A stretch of 64,000 bases of DNA from Cryptosporangium phraense (GTDB lineage Bacteria; Actinomycetota; Actinomycetes; Mycobacteriales; Cryptosporangiaceae), in the NCBI RefSeq assembly GCF_006912135.1, contig NZ_VIRS01000031.1, forward strand, positions 26,033 through 90,032. Reading direction: 5' to 3'. The notes below the pieces were generated by a model. It saw nothing but the letters and a program-made list of their open reading frames with translations. It was not told where the DNA came from and searched no databases. The number at the start of each line of letters is the position of its first letter. Position 1 is the first letter of the stretch. Of this stretch, positions 28,832 through 37,691 are shown piece after piece. The translations under genes were made by a program, and so were the position numbers.

Positions 28832-29611
28832 ATGACTACTGCACTGGTCACCGGGGCCACCGCCGGGCTGGGCGCGGCCTTCGCCCGCGCGCTCGCCGCC
28901 GAGCGGCGCGATCTCGTGCTCGTGGCTCGCGACGCCGAGCGGCTGTCCGCCACCGCGTCCGACCTGCGCGACCGCTTCTCGGTCGACGTCGAGGTCCTGC
29001 CGGCCGATCTGGCTTCGGTCGACGGGTGTGAGCTCGTCGAAAAGCGTTTGGCGGACGCCTCGCGGCCGGTCGAGCTGCTGGTGAACAACGCGGGCATCGG
29101 CCTGCGCGACGCGTTCCTGGAGAACCCGATCGAGGACGAGGAGCGGATGCTCGCGCTCAACGTCCGGGCAGTCATGCGGCTCACGCACGCGGCGGTGCCG
29201 GGCATGGTGACGCGGGGGCACGGCGACGTGCTGAACGTCGCCTCGGTGGCCGGGTTCGGCGTGACCGCGCCGGGCTCGACGTACTCGGCCACCAAGGCCT
29301 GGGTGATCACGTTCAGCGAGTCCGTGCACTTGACGCTGCGGCAGCACGGTGTGCGGGTGAGCGCGGTGTGCCCGGGGTTCGTGCGGACGGAGTTCCACTC
29401 GCGGGCGGCGATCCCGACCGAGAACATCCCCGACGTGCTGTGGCTGGACGCCGACGACGTCGTGCGAGATGCGCTCGCCGATCTGCGCCGGGGACGACCG
29501 ACCAGCGTGTCGAGCGTCCGCTACAAGGTCTTGGGCGGGATCGTGCGCTACGCGCCTCGGCCCGTCTTCCTCAGGCTGATCGGACGGGCTGCCCGGACCG
29601 TCGGAAGGTAA
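28832..29611 (+). CDS. short-chain dehydrogenase/reductase
   Basis: A 259-residue classical SDR: cofactor loop TGATAGLG at residues 8-15, LLVNNAGIG, catalytic serine in NVASVAG, YSATKAW with Tyr/Lys, and the VSAVCPGFVRTEF segment typical of the DltE/YqjQ-like fatty-acyl or sterol reductase branch. The specific substrate is unknown. The ATG at 28832 follows a purine-rich GAGGGGGG immediately; an ATG 12 nt upstream precedes that motif and is less likely. Confidence 0.9.
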   Translation: MTTALVTGATAGLGAAFARALAAERRDLVLVARDAERLSATASDLRDRFSVDVEVLPADLASVDGCELVEKRLADASRPVELLVNNAGIGLRDAFLENPIEDEERMLALNVRAVMRLTHAAVPGMVTRGHGDVLNVASVAGFGVTAPGSTYSATKAWVITFSESVHLTLRQHGVRVSAVCPGFVRTEFHSRAAIPTENIPDVLWLDADDVVRDALADLRRGRPTSVSSVRYKVLGGIVRYAPRPVFLRLIGRAARTVGR

Positions 29612-29651
29612 TTGCGTTGCCCGCGTAGCGGGACTGGCCGACCGTGGCGGG

Positions 29652-30644
29652 ATGCTGACGGTGGACGCGGTCGACGTGACGGACGAGGCGGCTTTTCGGC
29701 AGTGGTTCTCGGTGCGGGTCCGGGCGCATCTCGCGGACGCTCCGTCGTTGCCGGCCACTTCGTTCGAGGAGGCCCGGAGCGATCTGCCGCGGCCCGGCGA
29801 TCCGTACGACCGGTGGCATCACCTGATCGCGCTCGACGGCTCCGAACCGGTGGGGTCGGCGCGGGCCGAGCTGACGTGCGACAACCCGGACCTCGCGTAC
29901 CTGACCGTGGTGGTCCGGCCCGACGCGCGTCGGCGCGGGGTCGGATCGGCGCTGCTGGGCGCGCTCGAAGACTGGTCGGCGGAGGCCGGGTGCACGGCGC
30001 TGATCGGCGACACGATGCGGCCGGCGGGGTCGGCCGTCCCGGGCGACGCGTTCGCGGCTGAGCACGGCTACCGGGCCGGGGCGGTCTCGGTGTTCCGGCT
30101 GCTCGACGTGCCCGAGGCGTTGACGCGGCTCGACGCGCTGGACCCCGGGGTGCCGTCCGGGTACCGGGTGGTGACCTGGGCCGAGCGGTGCCCGTCGGAG
30201 CTCCTGGAGTTCCGGGCCGCGCTGAACGAGGAGATCGCGGCCGACGACCCGGCGACCCGGCAGGCCGTCGAGGCCTGGGACGGGGCGCGCGTCCGGGCCT
30301 ACGAGGACCGGATGATCGCGGCCGGGCGGTCCCGGCTCTGTGCCGGGGTTGTGGAGACGGCCAGCGGGGAGCTGGTCGCGGTCACCTGGTTCGTGCGGCC
30401 GCCCGGCGAGCGGGAGCACGTCAAGCAGCTGGGGACCGTGGTGGCGCGGAAGCACCGCGGGCACCGGCTGGGCCTGCTGGTGAAAGTCGCGAACCTGCGG
30501 CAGCTCGGGTCGGCGTGGCCGGGTACGCGGGTCGTGTCGTCGTGGAACGGGGACCTGAACGCGGCGATGATCGCGATCAATTCGGCGCTGGGCTACCGGG
30601 TCGCCGGGGAGGGGACCGACTGGGAGAAGAGTTTTCGCTCGTAG
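29652..30644 (+). CDS. double-domain GNAT acetyltransferase
   Basis: A 330-residue protein with two tandem GNAT domains. The first has the acetyl-CoA loop VVRPDARRRGVGSALL near residue 92; the second has TVVARKHRGHRLGLLVKVANL near residue 272, followed by NAAMIAINSALGYRV, the usual beta-6/alpha-4 end. Paired GNATs of this type include mycothiol synthase-like and antibiotic-modifying enzymes; no substrate-specific mark is visible. Start codon ATG; no strong Shine-Dalgarno. The epimerase gene starts 44 nt after its stop and may be cotranscribed. Confidence 0.88.
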   Translation: MLTVDAVDVTDEAAFRQWFSVRVRAHLADAPSLPATSFEEARSDLPRPGDPYDRWHHLIALDGSEPVGSARAELTCDNPDLAYLTVVVRPDARRRGVGSALLGALEDWSAEAGCTALIGDTMRPAGSAVPGDAFAAEHGYRAGAVSVFRLLDVPEALTRLDALDPGVPSGYRVVTWAERCPSELLEFRAALNEEIAADDPATRQAVEAWDGARVRAYEDRMIAAGRSRLCAGVVETASGELVAVTWFVRPPGEREHVKQLGTVVARKHRGHRLGLLVKVANLRQLGSAWPGTRVVSSWNGDLNAAMIAINSALGYRVAGEGTDWEKSFRS

Positions 30645-30688
30645 GGGAAGCGGTCGGCTCCGGTCGTTCCGGCTACCAGGGTGGAGGC

Positions 30689-31684
30689 ATGCGATTACTC
30701 GTGCTCGGTGGGACGAAGCTGTTGGGCAGTGCGGTGGTGCGGACCGCCCTCGATGCCGGTTGGGACGTCACGACGCTGACCCGGGGGCGGACCGGGGCGC
30801 CGCCGCCCGAGGTGGACGCGCGGAGCGGTGACCGGAACACGTCGGCCGGCCTGGCCGCGTTGGGCGACGACACGTGGGACGTGTGCGTCGACACGTCGGG
30901 GTACGTGCCGCGGTTCGTGGCGCTGGGCGCCGAGGCGCTGGCCGGGCGGGTCGGGCGGTACGTGTTCGTGTCGACGGTGAACGTGTACCCGGACTGGCCG
31001 GACGAGCCGCTGACGTCGTCGTCGCGGGTGCACGACTGCCCGGTCGACGCCGGGCCGGACGACGGCGACTACGGGTACCTGAAGTCCGGGTGCGAGCGGG
31101 TGATCCTCGACGCGTTTCCGGGGGCCGCGACGATCAACCGGTCCGGGCTGATCTTCGGGCCGCAGGACAACATCGCCCGGGTGTCGTGGTGGGTGCAGCG
31201 CGTCGCACGCGGGGGCGACGTGCTGGCGCCGGGGCGTCCGGATCAGCCGTTGGCGCTGATCGACTCGCGGGACATGGCGGCCTGGATGCTGTCGGCCCCG
31301 CCGGGGGTGTTCGTGGTGAACTCCCGGGCCGGCACGCAGACGTTCGGGTCGCTGCTGGAGACGGCCCGGGAGGTGACCGGGTCGGACGCCCGGTTCACCT
31401 GGGTGCCCGACCAGGTGCTGCTGGACGCCTCGGTGGAGTCGTGGACGGAGATGCCGCTGTGGATGCCGGCGCCGTTGTCCGGGCACGCCTGGGACATGCC
31501 GGTGGACGGTGCTTACGACACCGGGCTGACGATCCGTCCACTGGCGTCGTCGTTGGCCGACGTCTGGGAGTGGGTGCGTGAGCACGGGCTGCCCGCGCCG
31601 GAGGCGGGGGAGCGTCCGAGTGAGCAGGAGCAGCGGCTGACGGCGGAGCGGGAGCAGGAGATCCTGGCTACGGTCGCGGGCTGA
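30689..31684 (+). CDS. NAD-dependent epimerase/dehydratase-like protein
   Basis: A 331-residue extended SDR. The cofactor loop is degenerate relative to GxxGxxG (LVLGGTKLLGSAVV), and the active-site region YGYLKSGCERV keeps a Tyr-x-x-x-Lys (YLKSG is shifted to Y-G-Y-L-K). The RSGLIFGPQDNIAR motif fits isoflavone-reductase or nucleoside-sugar-like epimerases; catalytic competence is uncertain. GTGGAGG precedes the ATG. It sits between the GNAT gene and pyrE on the same strand. Confidence 0.85.
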   Translation: MRLLVLGGTKLLGSAVVRTALDAGWDVTTLTRGRTGAPPPEVDARSGDRNTSAGLAALGDDTWDVCVDTSGYVPRFVALGAEALAGRVGRYVFVSTVNVYPDWPDEPLTSSSRVHDCPVDAGPDDGDYGYLKSGCERVILDAFPGAATINRSGLIFGPQDNIARVSWWVQRVARGGDVLAPGRPDQPLALIDSRDMAAWMLSAPPGVFVVNSRAGTQTFGSLLETAREVTGSDARFTWVPDQVLLDASVESWTEMPLWMPAPLSGHAWDMPVDGAYDTGLTIRPLASSLADVWEWVREHGLPAPEAGERPSEQEQRLTAEREQEILATVAG

Positions 31685-31756
31685 CGCACGGTGGGCGCGG
31701 GTGGGCGCCGTCGGCGGGCTGACGCGGGTGGGGGCGGTCGGCCTAGGCTGAGTGGT

Positions 31757-32290
31757 GTGGCCGATCGAGACGAACTCCTGCAGTTGATCCGTGACCTCGC
31801 AGTGGTGCACGGCAAGGTGATCCTGAGCAGCGGCCGGGAGGCCGACTACTACGTGGACCTGCGCCGGGTGACGCTGCACCACGCGGCGGCCCCGCTGATC
31901 GGCGGTGTTCTGCTCGACGCGACGGCCGACTGGTCCTACGACGCGGTCGGTGGCTTGACGCTGGGGGCCGACCCCGTGGCGACCGCGATGCTGCACGCGG
32001 CGGCGGCGCGCGGCCGCAAACTCGACGCGTTCGTCGTCCGCAAGGAGGGGAAGGCGCACGGGTTGCAGCGCCGGATCGAGGGTCCGGACGTGGCCGGTCG
32101 ACGTGTCCTCGCGGTCGAGGACACGTCGACGACGGGCGGGAGCGTGCTGGCCGCGGTCGACGCGCTCCGCGAGGCGGGGGCCGACGTCGTGGGCGTGGCG
32201 GTCGTCGTGGATCGCGGGGCCGGGCCGGCGGTCGAGGCCGCCGGCCTGTCGTATCGGGCGGCTTACTCGCCTGCCGAGCTGGGGCTCTAG
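31757..32290 (+). CDS. pyrE: orotate phosphoribosyltransferase
   Basis: A 177-residue OPRTase that converts orotate and PRPP to OMP in pyrimidine synthesis. Marks: VHGKVILSSGREADYYVDLRRVTL at the N-terminus, VGGLTLGADPVATAM, the VRKEGKAHGLQRRIEG flexible loop, and the PRPP motif VLAVEDTSTTGGSVLAAV. The GTG at 31757 gives the usual length; an upstream reading adds 22 Arg/Gly-rich residues. The stop is followed after three bases by the stop of the convergent Pro-rich anchored protein gene. Confidence 0.97.
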   Translation: MADRDELLQLIRDLAVVHGKVILSSGREADYYVDLRRVTLHHAAAPLIGGVLLDATADWSYDAVGGLTLGADPVATAMLHAAAARGRKLDAFVVRKEGKAHGLQRRIEGPDVAGRRVLAVEDTSTTGGSVLAAVDALREAGADVVGVAVVVDRGAGPAVEAAGLSYRAAYSPAELGL

Positions 32291-32293
32291 CGG

Positions 32294-33856
32294 TCAGTTC
32301 GGCTGCGGGGCCTGGGTGCGGACGTCGTTGAGCGACTTCTGCATTTCTTCCTTGTACTTGTCCGGCGATTGGAACCAGACGCCGACCTGGTAGGTCAGCG
32401 CGCCGCCGGGCTTGTCGGCGAAGAAGTGGCTGAAGTCGACCGCGTAGAACCCGTCCTTGTTCTTGGGGATCTCGACGTAGGTCGTGGTCGCGTCGGCCTT
32501 CTTGAGGTTCGGCTCTTCGTCGTCGTCGAACCAGGCCTCGTTCATCGTCTGCTGCTCGGTCGCGGTGCAGCCGGTCGGGCAGCGCCGGAGCATGATGTTG
32601 AACTTCTGCTGGTGCTTCTCGCCGTCGGTCTTGACGCAGCCCCAGGCCTGGGCGTCGGGGAGCGCGTCGATGCTGCCGCGGAGGCAGCTCCAGCCCTCGG
32701 GCAGACGGAACGCGAACGGCCAGCCGGCCAGGTCCATCAGCTGGATCTTGTCCTCGTTCTGCCAGGTCGGCCCGACGACGCTGACGGTCCGGACGTCGCT
32801 GCGGATCGTCGGCGTGGTGCTCGGGAGGGGCGAGCGGGATGGGGTCGGGCTCGGGGCCGCGGTCTGGGCCGGGAGCCGGCTCTCGGCCGGAGCCGACGGC
32901 TTCGGGGCGGCGGTGTTCGGCTTGTCGTCGTTGCCGCTGTTGATGAAGACGACGGCGAAGCCGGCGGCGACGATGACCAGCGCGGTGACGGCCGTGATGA
33001 GGCCGATGATGAGGATGCCGCTGCGGCTTTTCTCGGGTGCGCCGACCGCGGCGGGGGCGGCGTGGGCGGCGGGGGCGTAGCCGCCGGCCGGGCTGCTCGG
33101 GACCTGGGGGTCGTAGTGCGGGGTGGCGTTGGCGAATTGGGGTTGGGCGTACGGGGGTGCGGAGTTCTGGGCGGGAGGGCTCGACATCGGTGGGGCTGAC
33201 ATCGGTGGGGCTGACATCGGCGGGGAGAACTGTTCGGCGGGCGGGGGGCCGGGTTGAGTGGGTACCGGGGCTGGGGGGCCCGGGTATGGGGGTTGGCCGG
33301 GGTACTGGATGTGGCCCGGGTAGGGCGCTTCGGGCTGTTGGGCGGGGTATTGCTGCTGGTACGGGCCCGGGGGTGCCCAAGGGGAGGGCTGGGGCTGGGG
33401 AGGCGCGGCGGGGGGCGGGGCGGCGGGGGGCGGGGCGGCCTGGGGAGGTGCGGGCTGCGGCGGGGCAGGGGTTCCGGCGGCGAAGAGGGCGGAACCCACC
33501 ATGGCGGTCGGGTCGACACCCGGCGGCACCGCCTGCGGGATCACGTTCATGATCCGCTCGACGCCCCGGCGTCCCGGCTCGAACCGGCTGGCCACCCACG
33601 GCCGCGGCCCCTGCATCTCGCCCGCGTGCGCGGCGACGAACTGCGGATCGGCCGGGTTGACCGACGAGCGGTCCCGGTTGACGAGGTCCGCGAACGCGCT
33701 GCGCCAGGCGGTGTCGGCGCCAGCCTCGGGTGTCAGCGCGACCATGACGACCGGACGTCCGCTCTGGTCGAGGCCACTGAACAGGTCGGCCACCGCAGCG
33801 TGATGCACCAGTCTGACTTGGGTGAACGCGCCTAACTCGTCGCCGGGTTGGGTCAT
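32294..33856 (-). CDS. membrane-anchored protein with kinase-N-lobe-like head and Pro-rich linker (paralogue A)
   Basis: A 520-residue type II-like membrane protein. Residues 1-110 resemble the N-lobe of actinobacterial Ser/Thr kinases (VRLVHHAAVADLFSGLDQSGRPVVMVAL..., then RPWVASRFEPGRRG at the hinge), but the glycine loop and the beta-3 lysine are missing and there is no HRD or DFG, so it cannot be a kinase. A Pro/Ala/Gln-rich linker of about 160 residues leads to one membrane helix near 283-305 and an extracellular domain of about 170 residues with four cysteines (GWSC, WGC, RRCPTGC). It is a paralogue of the next upstream protein. Function unknown. Confidence 0.8.
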   Translation of the reverse strand: MTQPGDELGAFTQVRLVHHAAVADLFSGLDQSGRPVVMVALTPEAGADTAWRSAFADLVNRDRSSVNPADPQFVAAHAGEMQGPRPWVASRFEPGRRGVERIMNVIPQAVPPGVDPTAMVGSALFAAGTPAPPQPAPPQAAPPPAAPPPAAPPQPQPSPWAPPGPYQQQYPAQQPEAPYPGHIQYPGQPPYPGPPAPVPTQPGPPPAEQFSPPMSAPPMSAPPMSSPPAQNSAPPYAQPQFANATPHYDPQVPSSPAGGYAPAAHAAPAAVGAPEKSRSGILIIGLITAVTALVIVAAGFAVVFINSGNDDKPNTAAPKPSAPAESRLPAQTAAPSPTPSRSPLPSTTPTIRSDVRTVSVVGPTWQNEDKIQLMDLAGWPFAFRLPEGWSCLRGSIDALPDAQAWGCVKTDGEKHQQKFNIMLRRCPTGCTATEQQTMNEAWFDDDEEPNLKKADATTTYVEIPKNKDGFYAVDFSHFFADKPGGALTYQVGVWFQSPDKYKEEMQKSLNDVRTQAPQPN

Positions 33857-34000
33857 CGGGTTCTCGCTCCACTCGCCTCGGGGCGTGGCCCGTACCCAGG
33901 TCCGGCGTTCGGCCCGGAGACACGGGTCAACCCGGCCGAGGCTACACGCACGTCGCTCCCCAGGCGTCCGCCGAGTCCCGCCGGTAACAGCGTGGAGTGG

Positions 34001-36772
34001 CTAGGGAGTTTGCGTCCGGATGTCGTTTGCCACCTTTTGGACGGCCGCCCGATCGGTGTGCGGGCTGCGCGCCCGAACGACGACCTGCCAGGTCGGCTGC
34101 TCGCCGGGCTGGGGTCCGAAGAAGTGGCTCACGAGCAGGCCGTAGCGGTTGTCGCGACCGTCGGCCACCTCGGCGTAGCTCGTGCTCGCGTCGCCCTCGG
34201 TCAGCGGGGCGGGGGCGATGTCACGGTTCATGAGGTCCTGGGTCGTGGGGTCGCAGGGCCGGTCGCAGGCCCGCAGCCCGACCTGCACCAGCGTGTTCGA
34301 CTCGCCGGGCGGGCGGCACTCGAGGCCGGCGCTGGCGTCGCCGTCGATGATCTGGGCCGGGGTACAGCGCCAGCCGGTCGGGACCCGGAACGCGAACGGC
34401 CACCCCGGCTCGGCGATCACCGAGACTTGTTCGCCCTGGTCGAAGACCGCGCCGGTGACGATGACCGGCAGCATCTTCTTGAACGTGGGGACGTCCGCGG
34501 TGGAGCCCGGGGTCGGCGCGGCCGTCGGGGCGGCCGGTGGGTTGGCGGCCGGCGCCGTGGCGTTGCTGGCCTGCTCTTTGTCGTTGCCGCTGACCAGGAA
34601 GAGTCCGCCGATCGCGCACACCACGACGAGGACGACGGCGAGCGCCGCGAGCCCGAGGACGAGCCCGGTGCGGGAGCGGTGCTGTGGTTGCGGTGGGAGG
34701 CCTTGGGGGAGCGCGAAGGCGCCCGTGCCGCTGGCGATGGCTGCTGCGGGGCCGGGCGGCCCGCTGTGCCCCGCGGGAACCGGGCCGTTGGGGGCGCCGT
34801 GCCCGCTGCTGGGTCCGCCAGGGGCGCCGGGGCCGCCGGGGGCAGCAGATCCGCCGGGCCCGCCTGGCGCGCCGGGACCGCCGAATCCGCCTAGACCTCC
34901 GGGGGCGCCCGGAATTCCTGGGGCGCCGGGGGTGGCGGGTAGGCCGGGTGCGCCGGACGCGGCCGCTCCGCTGGGGGTGCCGGGCCCGCCGGGCGCGGCC
35001 GGGCCGCTGGGGGTTCCGAGGAGGCCGGGGGCGCCTGGGCCGCTGGGGGTTCCGGCGAGGCCGGGGGCGGTGGGGCCAGCGGGGGCGCCGGGTGGACTTG
35101 GGGTCGTGAAGGCGCCGGGCGTGGTTGGGGCGGATCCGAGGGTGCTGGGGGCAGTGGGGGTGCCCAGGGCAGCTTGGGGGACCGAGCCGCCCGGCGTGCC
35201 GGGAGGGCCGGTGAGCGGGGGAGCTGAGCCCGGGTGGGGGATGGGAACGGTGGGGTGGCGGGCTCCCGGCGGGAGGGGGCCGAGTTTCGGGGCTCCCTCG
35301 GCGCGCGGGCCGCTGTCGCCGACCGGGCCGCCGGGGGTGCCTCGGCCGCCCGGGCTGCCCAGGGGCACCTGGATCGGCGAGCCCGGTGCCTGGATCGGGG
35401 AGCCCGGTGCCTGGACCGGCGACCCCGGTGCGTGCGGGCCACCGCCCGCGACGATCGGTGAACCTCCGGCCGCGGACGTGATCGGTTCGTTCCGGCCGGT
35501 GCCGGCGAGGTGGGCCGGTGATCCGGTCAGGGGTATCGGTCCGGTCGGCACCGAGGAGATGTTGACCGCCGGGCGGGCCGGCTCGGCCTGCGGTGCCAGG
35601 GTGTTGCCGGGCCCCGGCTGTGCGGCCTGGACCGCCCCGGGCGCCGACGACAGAGCGCCTGCCGAAGAGTGGTCCGCGGCACCGCCCCCCAGGCCGGGCT
35701 GGGCCGGGCCTGATTGCGGATGACCCTGTTGGGGGGCAGCGCTGAACGACGGCTCGGTCTGGGTGCCGGCCGCGCTGGGGTGCGGCAGCCCGCCCTGCGG
35801 CCGCGCTCCGCCCGGCTGCGCACCCGGCGCTCCGCCCGGCTGCGCCCCGCCCGGCTGCGGCCCGCCCGGCTGCGCACCCGGCGCCCCGCCCGCCTGGGGA
35901 TTCGGCGGCCCGCCCGCCTGGGTGTTCGGGTACTGCACGCCCGGCAGCGCCGAGGTCTGGTTCCCGCCGTACGGCGGGCCCCCGGGGATCCCGGGCTGCT
36001 GCGGCCCGCCCGGCTGGGCGCTGAGCTGGTTACCGGCCGCCGGGTGCCCCGCCGCTCCGGCCTGCGCTCCCGGCAAAGGAAGCCCCTGCGGGCCACCGTG
36101 CTGCGACGCGCCGGGCTGCCCACCTTGCGAACCAAGCCCTTGCGAACCAAGCCCTTGCGAACCAAGCCCTTGCTGGCCGGCCGGGTGCGGTGCGCCCTGT
36201 GCGCCGTGCTGGGGCGCGTCGGCCGAGGTCCCGGGCTGCCCGCCCTGTGAACCAAGCCCCTGTGAAACGGGCCCCTGCGGGCCAGCCTGAGGCGGCAGCC
36301 CCGCTAGCCCCTGCGGGCCGGGCTGGGGCGGGCCGGGCTGGGGCGGCGCGGCCGGGGCCGGCGGCCGCGGCAATGGCGGCCCCTGGTGCGGCTGGGGCAC
36401 GGGCTGGCGTTGGGTCACGAGTAGCGCGCTCGGGTCCGTCCCCTCGGGCACCGCCCCGGGCAGCGCCGACAGAATGCGCTCCGCACCCCGTCGCCCGGGC
36501 ATGATGCGTGAAGCGGCCCACGGCCGGCGTCCGTATAAATCACTGACGTGCACCGGGACGTCCAACGGACCCAGCGTCGTGGCATCCTTCGCCACCGCAT
36601 CGGTGAACTCGGCCGACCAGTTCGGGTCGCGCCCAGCGGTTTCCGTGAGTGCGATCAGCACCACCGGACGCCGGCCGTTGCGCTCGAAGCCAGTGAACAG
36701 CTCGACGGTGGGCGTGGCATGGATCAGGCGCAGACCGGTGAACGGACCGAGATCGCCCGCCGACGTCGTCAT
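34001..36772 (-). CDS. membrane-anchored protein with kinase-N-lobe-like head and collagen-like linker (paralogue B)
   Basis: A 923-residue paralogue of the gene just downstream. The head (LRLIHATPTVELFTGFERNGRRPVVLIAL..., RPWAASRIMPGRRGAERIL) and the extracellular tail (FPFAF-type start, GWRC, LEC, RACDRPC, ending VANDIRTQTP) align with paralogue A. Between them lie nearly 600 residues of Gly/Pro/Gln/Ala repeats, including GLGSQ units encoded by 15-bp repeats near 36.12 kb and collagen-like GxPG runs. The membrane helix is near 701-727. The head lacks all catalytic kinase motifs. The 144-bp gap to paralogue A suggests cotranscription. Confidence 0.78.
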   Translation of the reverse strand: MTTSAGDLGPFTGLRLIHATPTVELFTGFERNGRRPVVLIALTETAGRDPNWSAEFTDAVAKDATTLGPLDVPVHVSDLYGRRPWAASRIMPGRRGAERILSALPGAVPEGTDPSALLVTQRQPVPQPHQGPPLPRPPAPAAPPQPGPPQPGPQGLAGLPPQAGPQGPVSQGLGSQGGQPGTSADAPQHGAQGAPHPAGQQGLGSQGLGSQGLGSQGGQPGASQHGGPQGLPLPGAQAGAAGHPAAGNQLSAQPGGPQQPGIPGGPPYGGNQTSALPGVQYPNTQAGGPPNPQAGGAPGAQPGGPQPGGAQPGGAPGAQPGGARPQGGLPHPSAAGTQTEPSFSAAPQQGHPQSGPAQPGLGGGAADHSSAGALSSAPGAVQAAQPGPGNTLAPQAEPARPAVNISSVPTGPIPLTGSPAHLAGTGRNEPITSAAGGSPIVAGGGPHAPGSPVQAPGSPIQAPGSPIQVPLGSPGGRGTPGGPVGDSGPRAEGAPKLGPLPPGARHPTVPIPHPGSAPPLTGPPGTPGGSVPQAALGTPTAPSTLGSAPTTPGAFTTPSPPGAPAGPTAPGLAGTPSGPGAPGLLGTPSGPAAPGGPGTPSGAAASGAPGLPATPGAPGIPGAPGGLGGFGGPGAPGGPGGSAAPGGPGAPGGPSSGHGAPNGPVPAGHSGPPGPAAAIASGTGAFALPQGLPPQPQHRSRTGLVLGLAALAVVLVVVCAIGGLFLVSGNDKEQASNATAPAANPPAAPTAAPTPGSTADVPTFKKMLPVIVTGAVFDQGEQVSVIAEPGWPFAFRVPTGWRCTPAQIIDGDASAGLECRPPGESNTLVQVGLRACDRPCDPTTQDLMNRDIAPAPLTEGDASTSYAEVADGRDNRYGLLVSHFFGPQPGEQPTWQVVVRARSPHTDRAAVQKVANDIRTQTP

Positions 36773-36878
36773 GTGCCTTCTCCTACGCCGATGGCCCGGC
36801 TGAGCTGGCTGGAGACTAGCAGCGCGGAGCCAGCCCGGTCCGGTGTCCGGCCGCCCCCGGTCGAGTATCCGACAGCCG

Positions 36879-37604
36879 TCAGTGGGTCAGCGGGGCCTCG
36901 TCCGACGTCGGCTCGGCGTCGCCGGACTTCTTCTTGTGCCGACGATTACGAATCATCTCGATCAGCACCGGAAGAATCGACAGGAAAATGATGACGGCGA
37001 TACCGGGCACCAGGTACTTGTCGATCGGGAAATTCTCGTCGACGACGTCGCCCAGGAAGTAGCCCAGCAGCACGATGCCGTCGGTCCAGAGAATCGCGCC
37101 GACGACGTTCCACATGAAGAACTGCTTGGCCGGCATCCCGAGCATCCCGGCGACCGGGTTCAGGAACGTGCGCACGATCGGAATGAACCGCGCGAAGACG
37201 ACGGCCTTGGCCGGGCCGAACTTCTCGAACGCGGCCTCGGCCTTCTCGACGTAGATGCCCTTGAAGATGCGGGTGTTCGGCCGGTCGAACAGCTTCCGGC
37301 CGTACCGGGAGCCGAGGAAGTGCCCGAACTGCGCACCCAGCACCGCGAAGACCGGGCCCCCGATCAGCATCCCGGTGAGGCTCAGCGGCGCGCCGACGAT
37401 CTTCGCGCCGGTCGCCGACGTGGCGATGCCGGCCAGGAAGAGCAGCGAGTCACCGGGGAGGAAGAAGCCCACCAGCAGACCGGTCTCGGCGAACAGGATC
37501 GCCCAGACGCCGAACAGGCCGAACGTCGTCAGCAGATACTGCGGATCGATCGGGTTCGCGGCGAGCAGCTCGTTGGCGGCGGAAATCGTCTGGGATACCT
37601 GCAC
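36879..37604 (-). CDS. DedA family membrane protein
   Basis: A 241-residue DedA/VTT-domain protein with about five or six membrane segments. Family marks: FAETGLLVGFFLPGDSLLFLAG, GGPVFAVLGAQFGHFLGSRYGRKLF, FARFIPIVRTFLNPVAGMLGM and the polar tail NRRHKKKSGDAEP. DedA proteins act in lipid scrambling or undecaprenyl-phosphate recycling. Start is GTG; no strong ribosome-binding site, so the exact start is uncertain. The homologue in M. tuberculosis is the neighbour of fba, as here within 4 kb. Confidence 0.95.
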   Translation of the reverse strand: MQVSQTISAANELLAANPIDPQYLLTTFGLFGVWAILFAETGLLVGFFLPGDSLLFLAGIATSATGAKIVGAPLSLTGMLIGGPVFAVLGAQFGHFLGSRYGRKLFDRPNTRIFKGIYVEKAEAAFEKFGPAKAVVFARFIPIVRTFLNPVAGMLGMPAKQFFMWNVVGAILWTDGIVLLGYFLGDVVDENFPIDKYLVPGIAVIIFLSILPVLIEMIRNRRHKKKSGDAEPTSDEAPLTH

Positions 37605-37691
37605 GGCCCGAGGCTACCGTGACTTCCCTAAGCACCCCCTGAGCCCCGGCTGAGCGCCACCTACCGTTCAGATTGCGCAACACGCGTTAGC

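Noticed and set aside
29630..29642. Terminator after the SDR gene (CCCGC-GTA-GCGGG)
   Set aside because: Only five base pairs, and it lies directly before the next start; too weak to call.
34700..36300. Genuine collagen or a secreted adhesin
   Set aside because: The Gly/Pro repeats precede the membrane helix and follow a soluble kinase-like head, so they are most likely a cytoplasmic flexible linker; no signal peptide is present.
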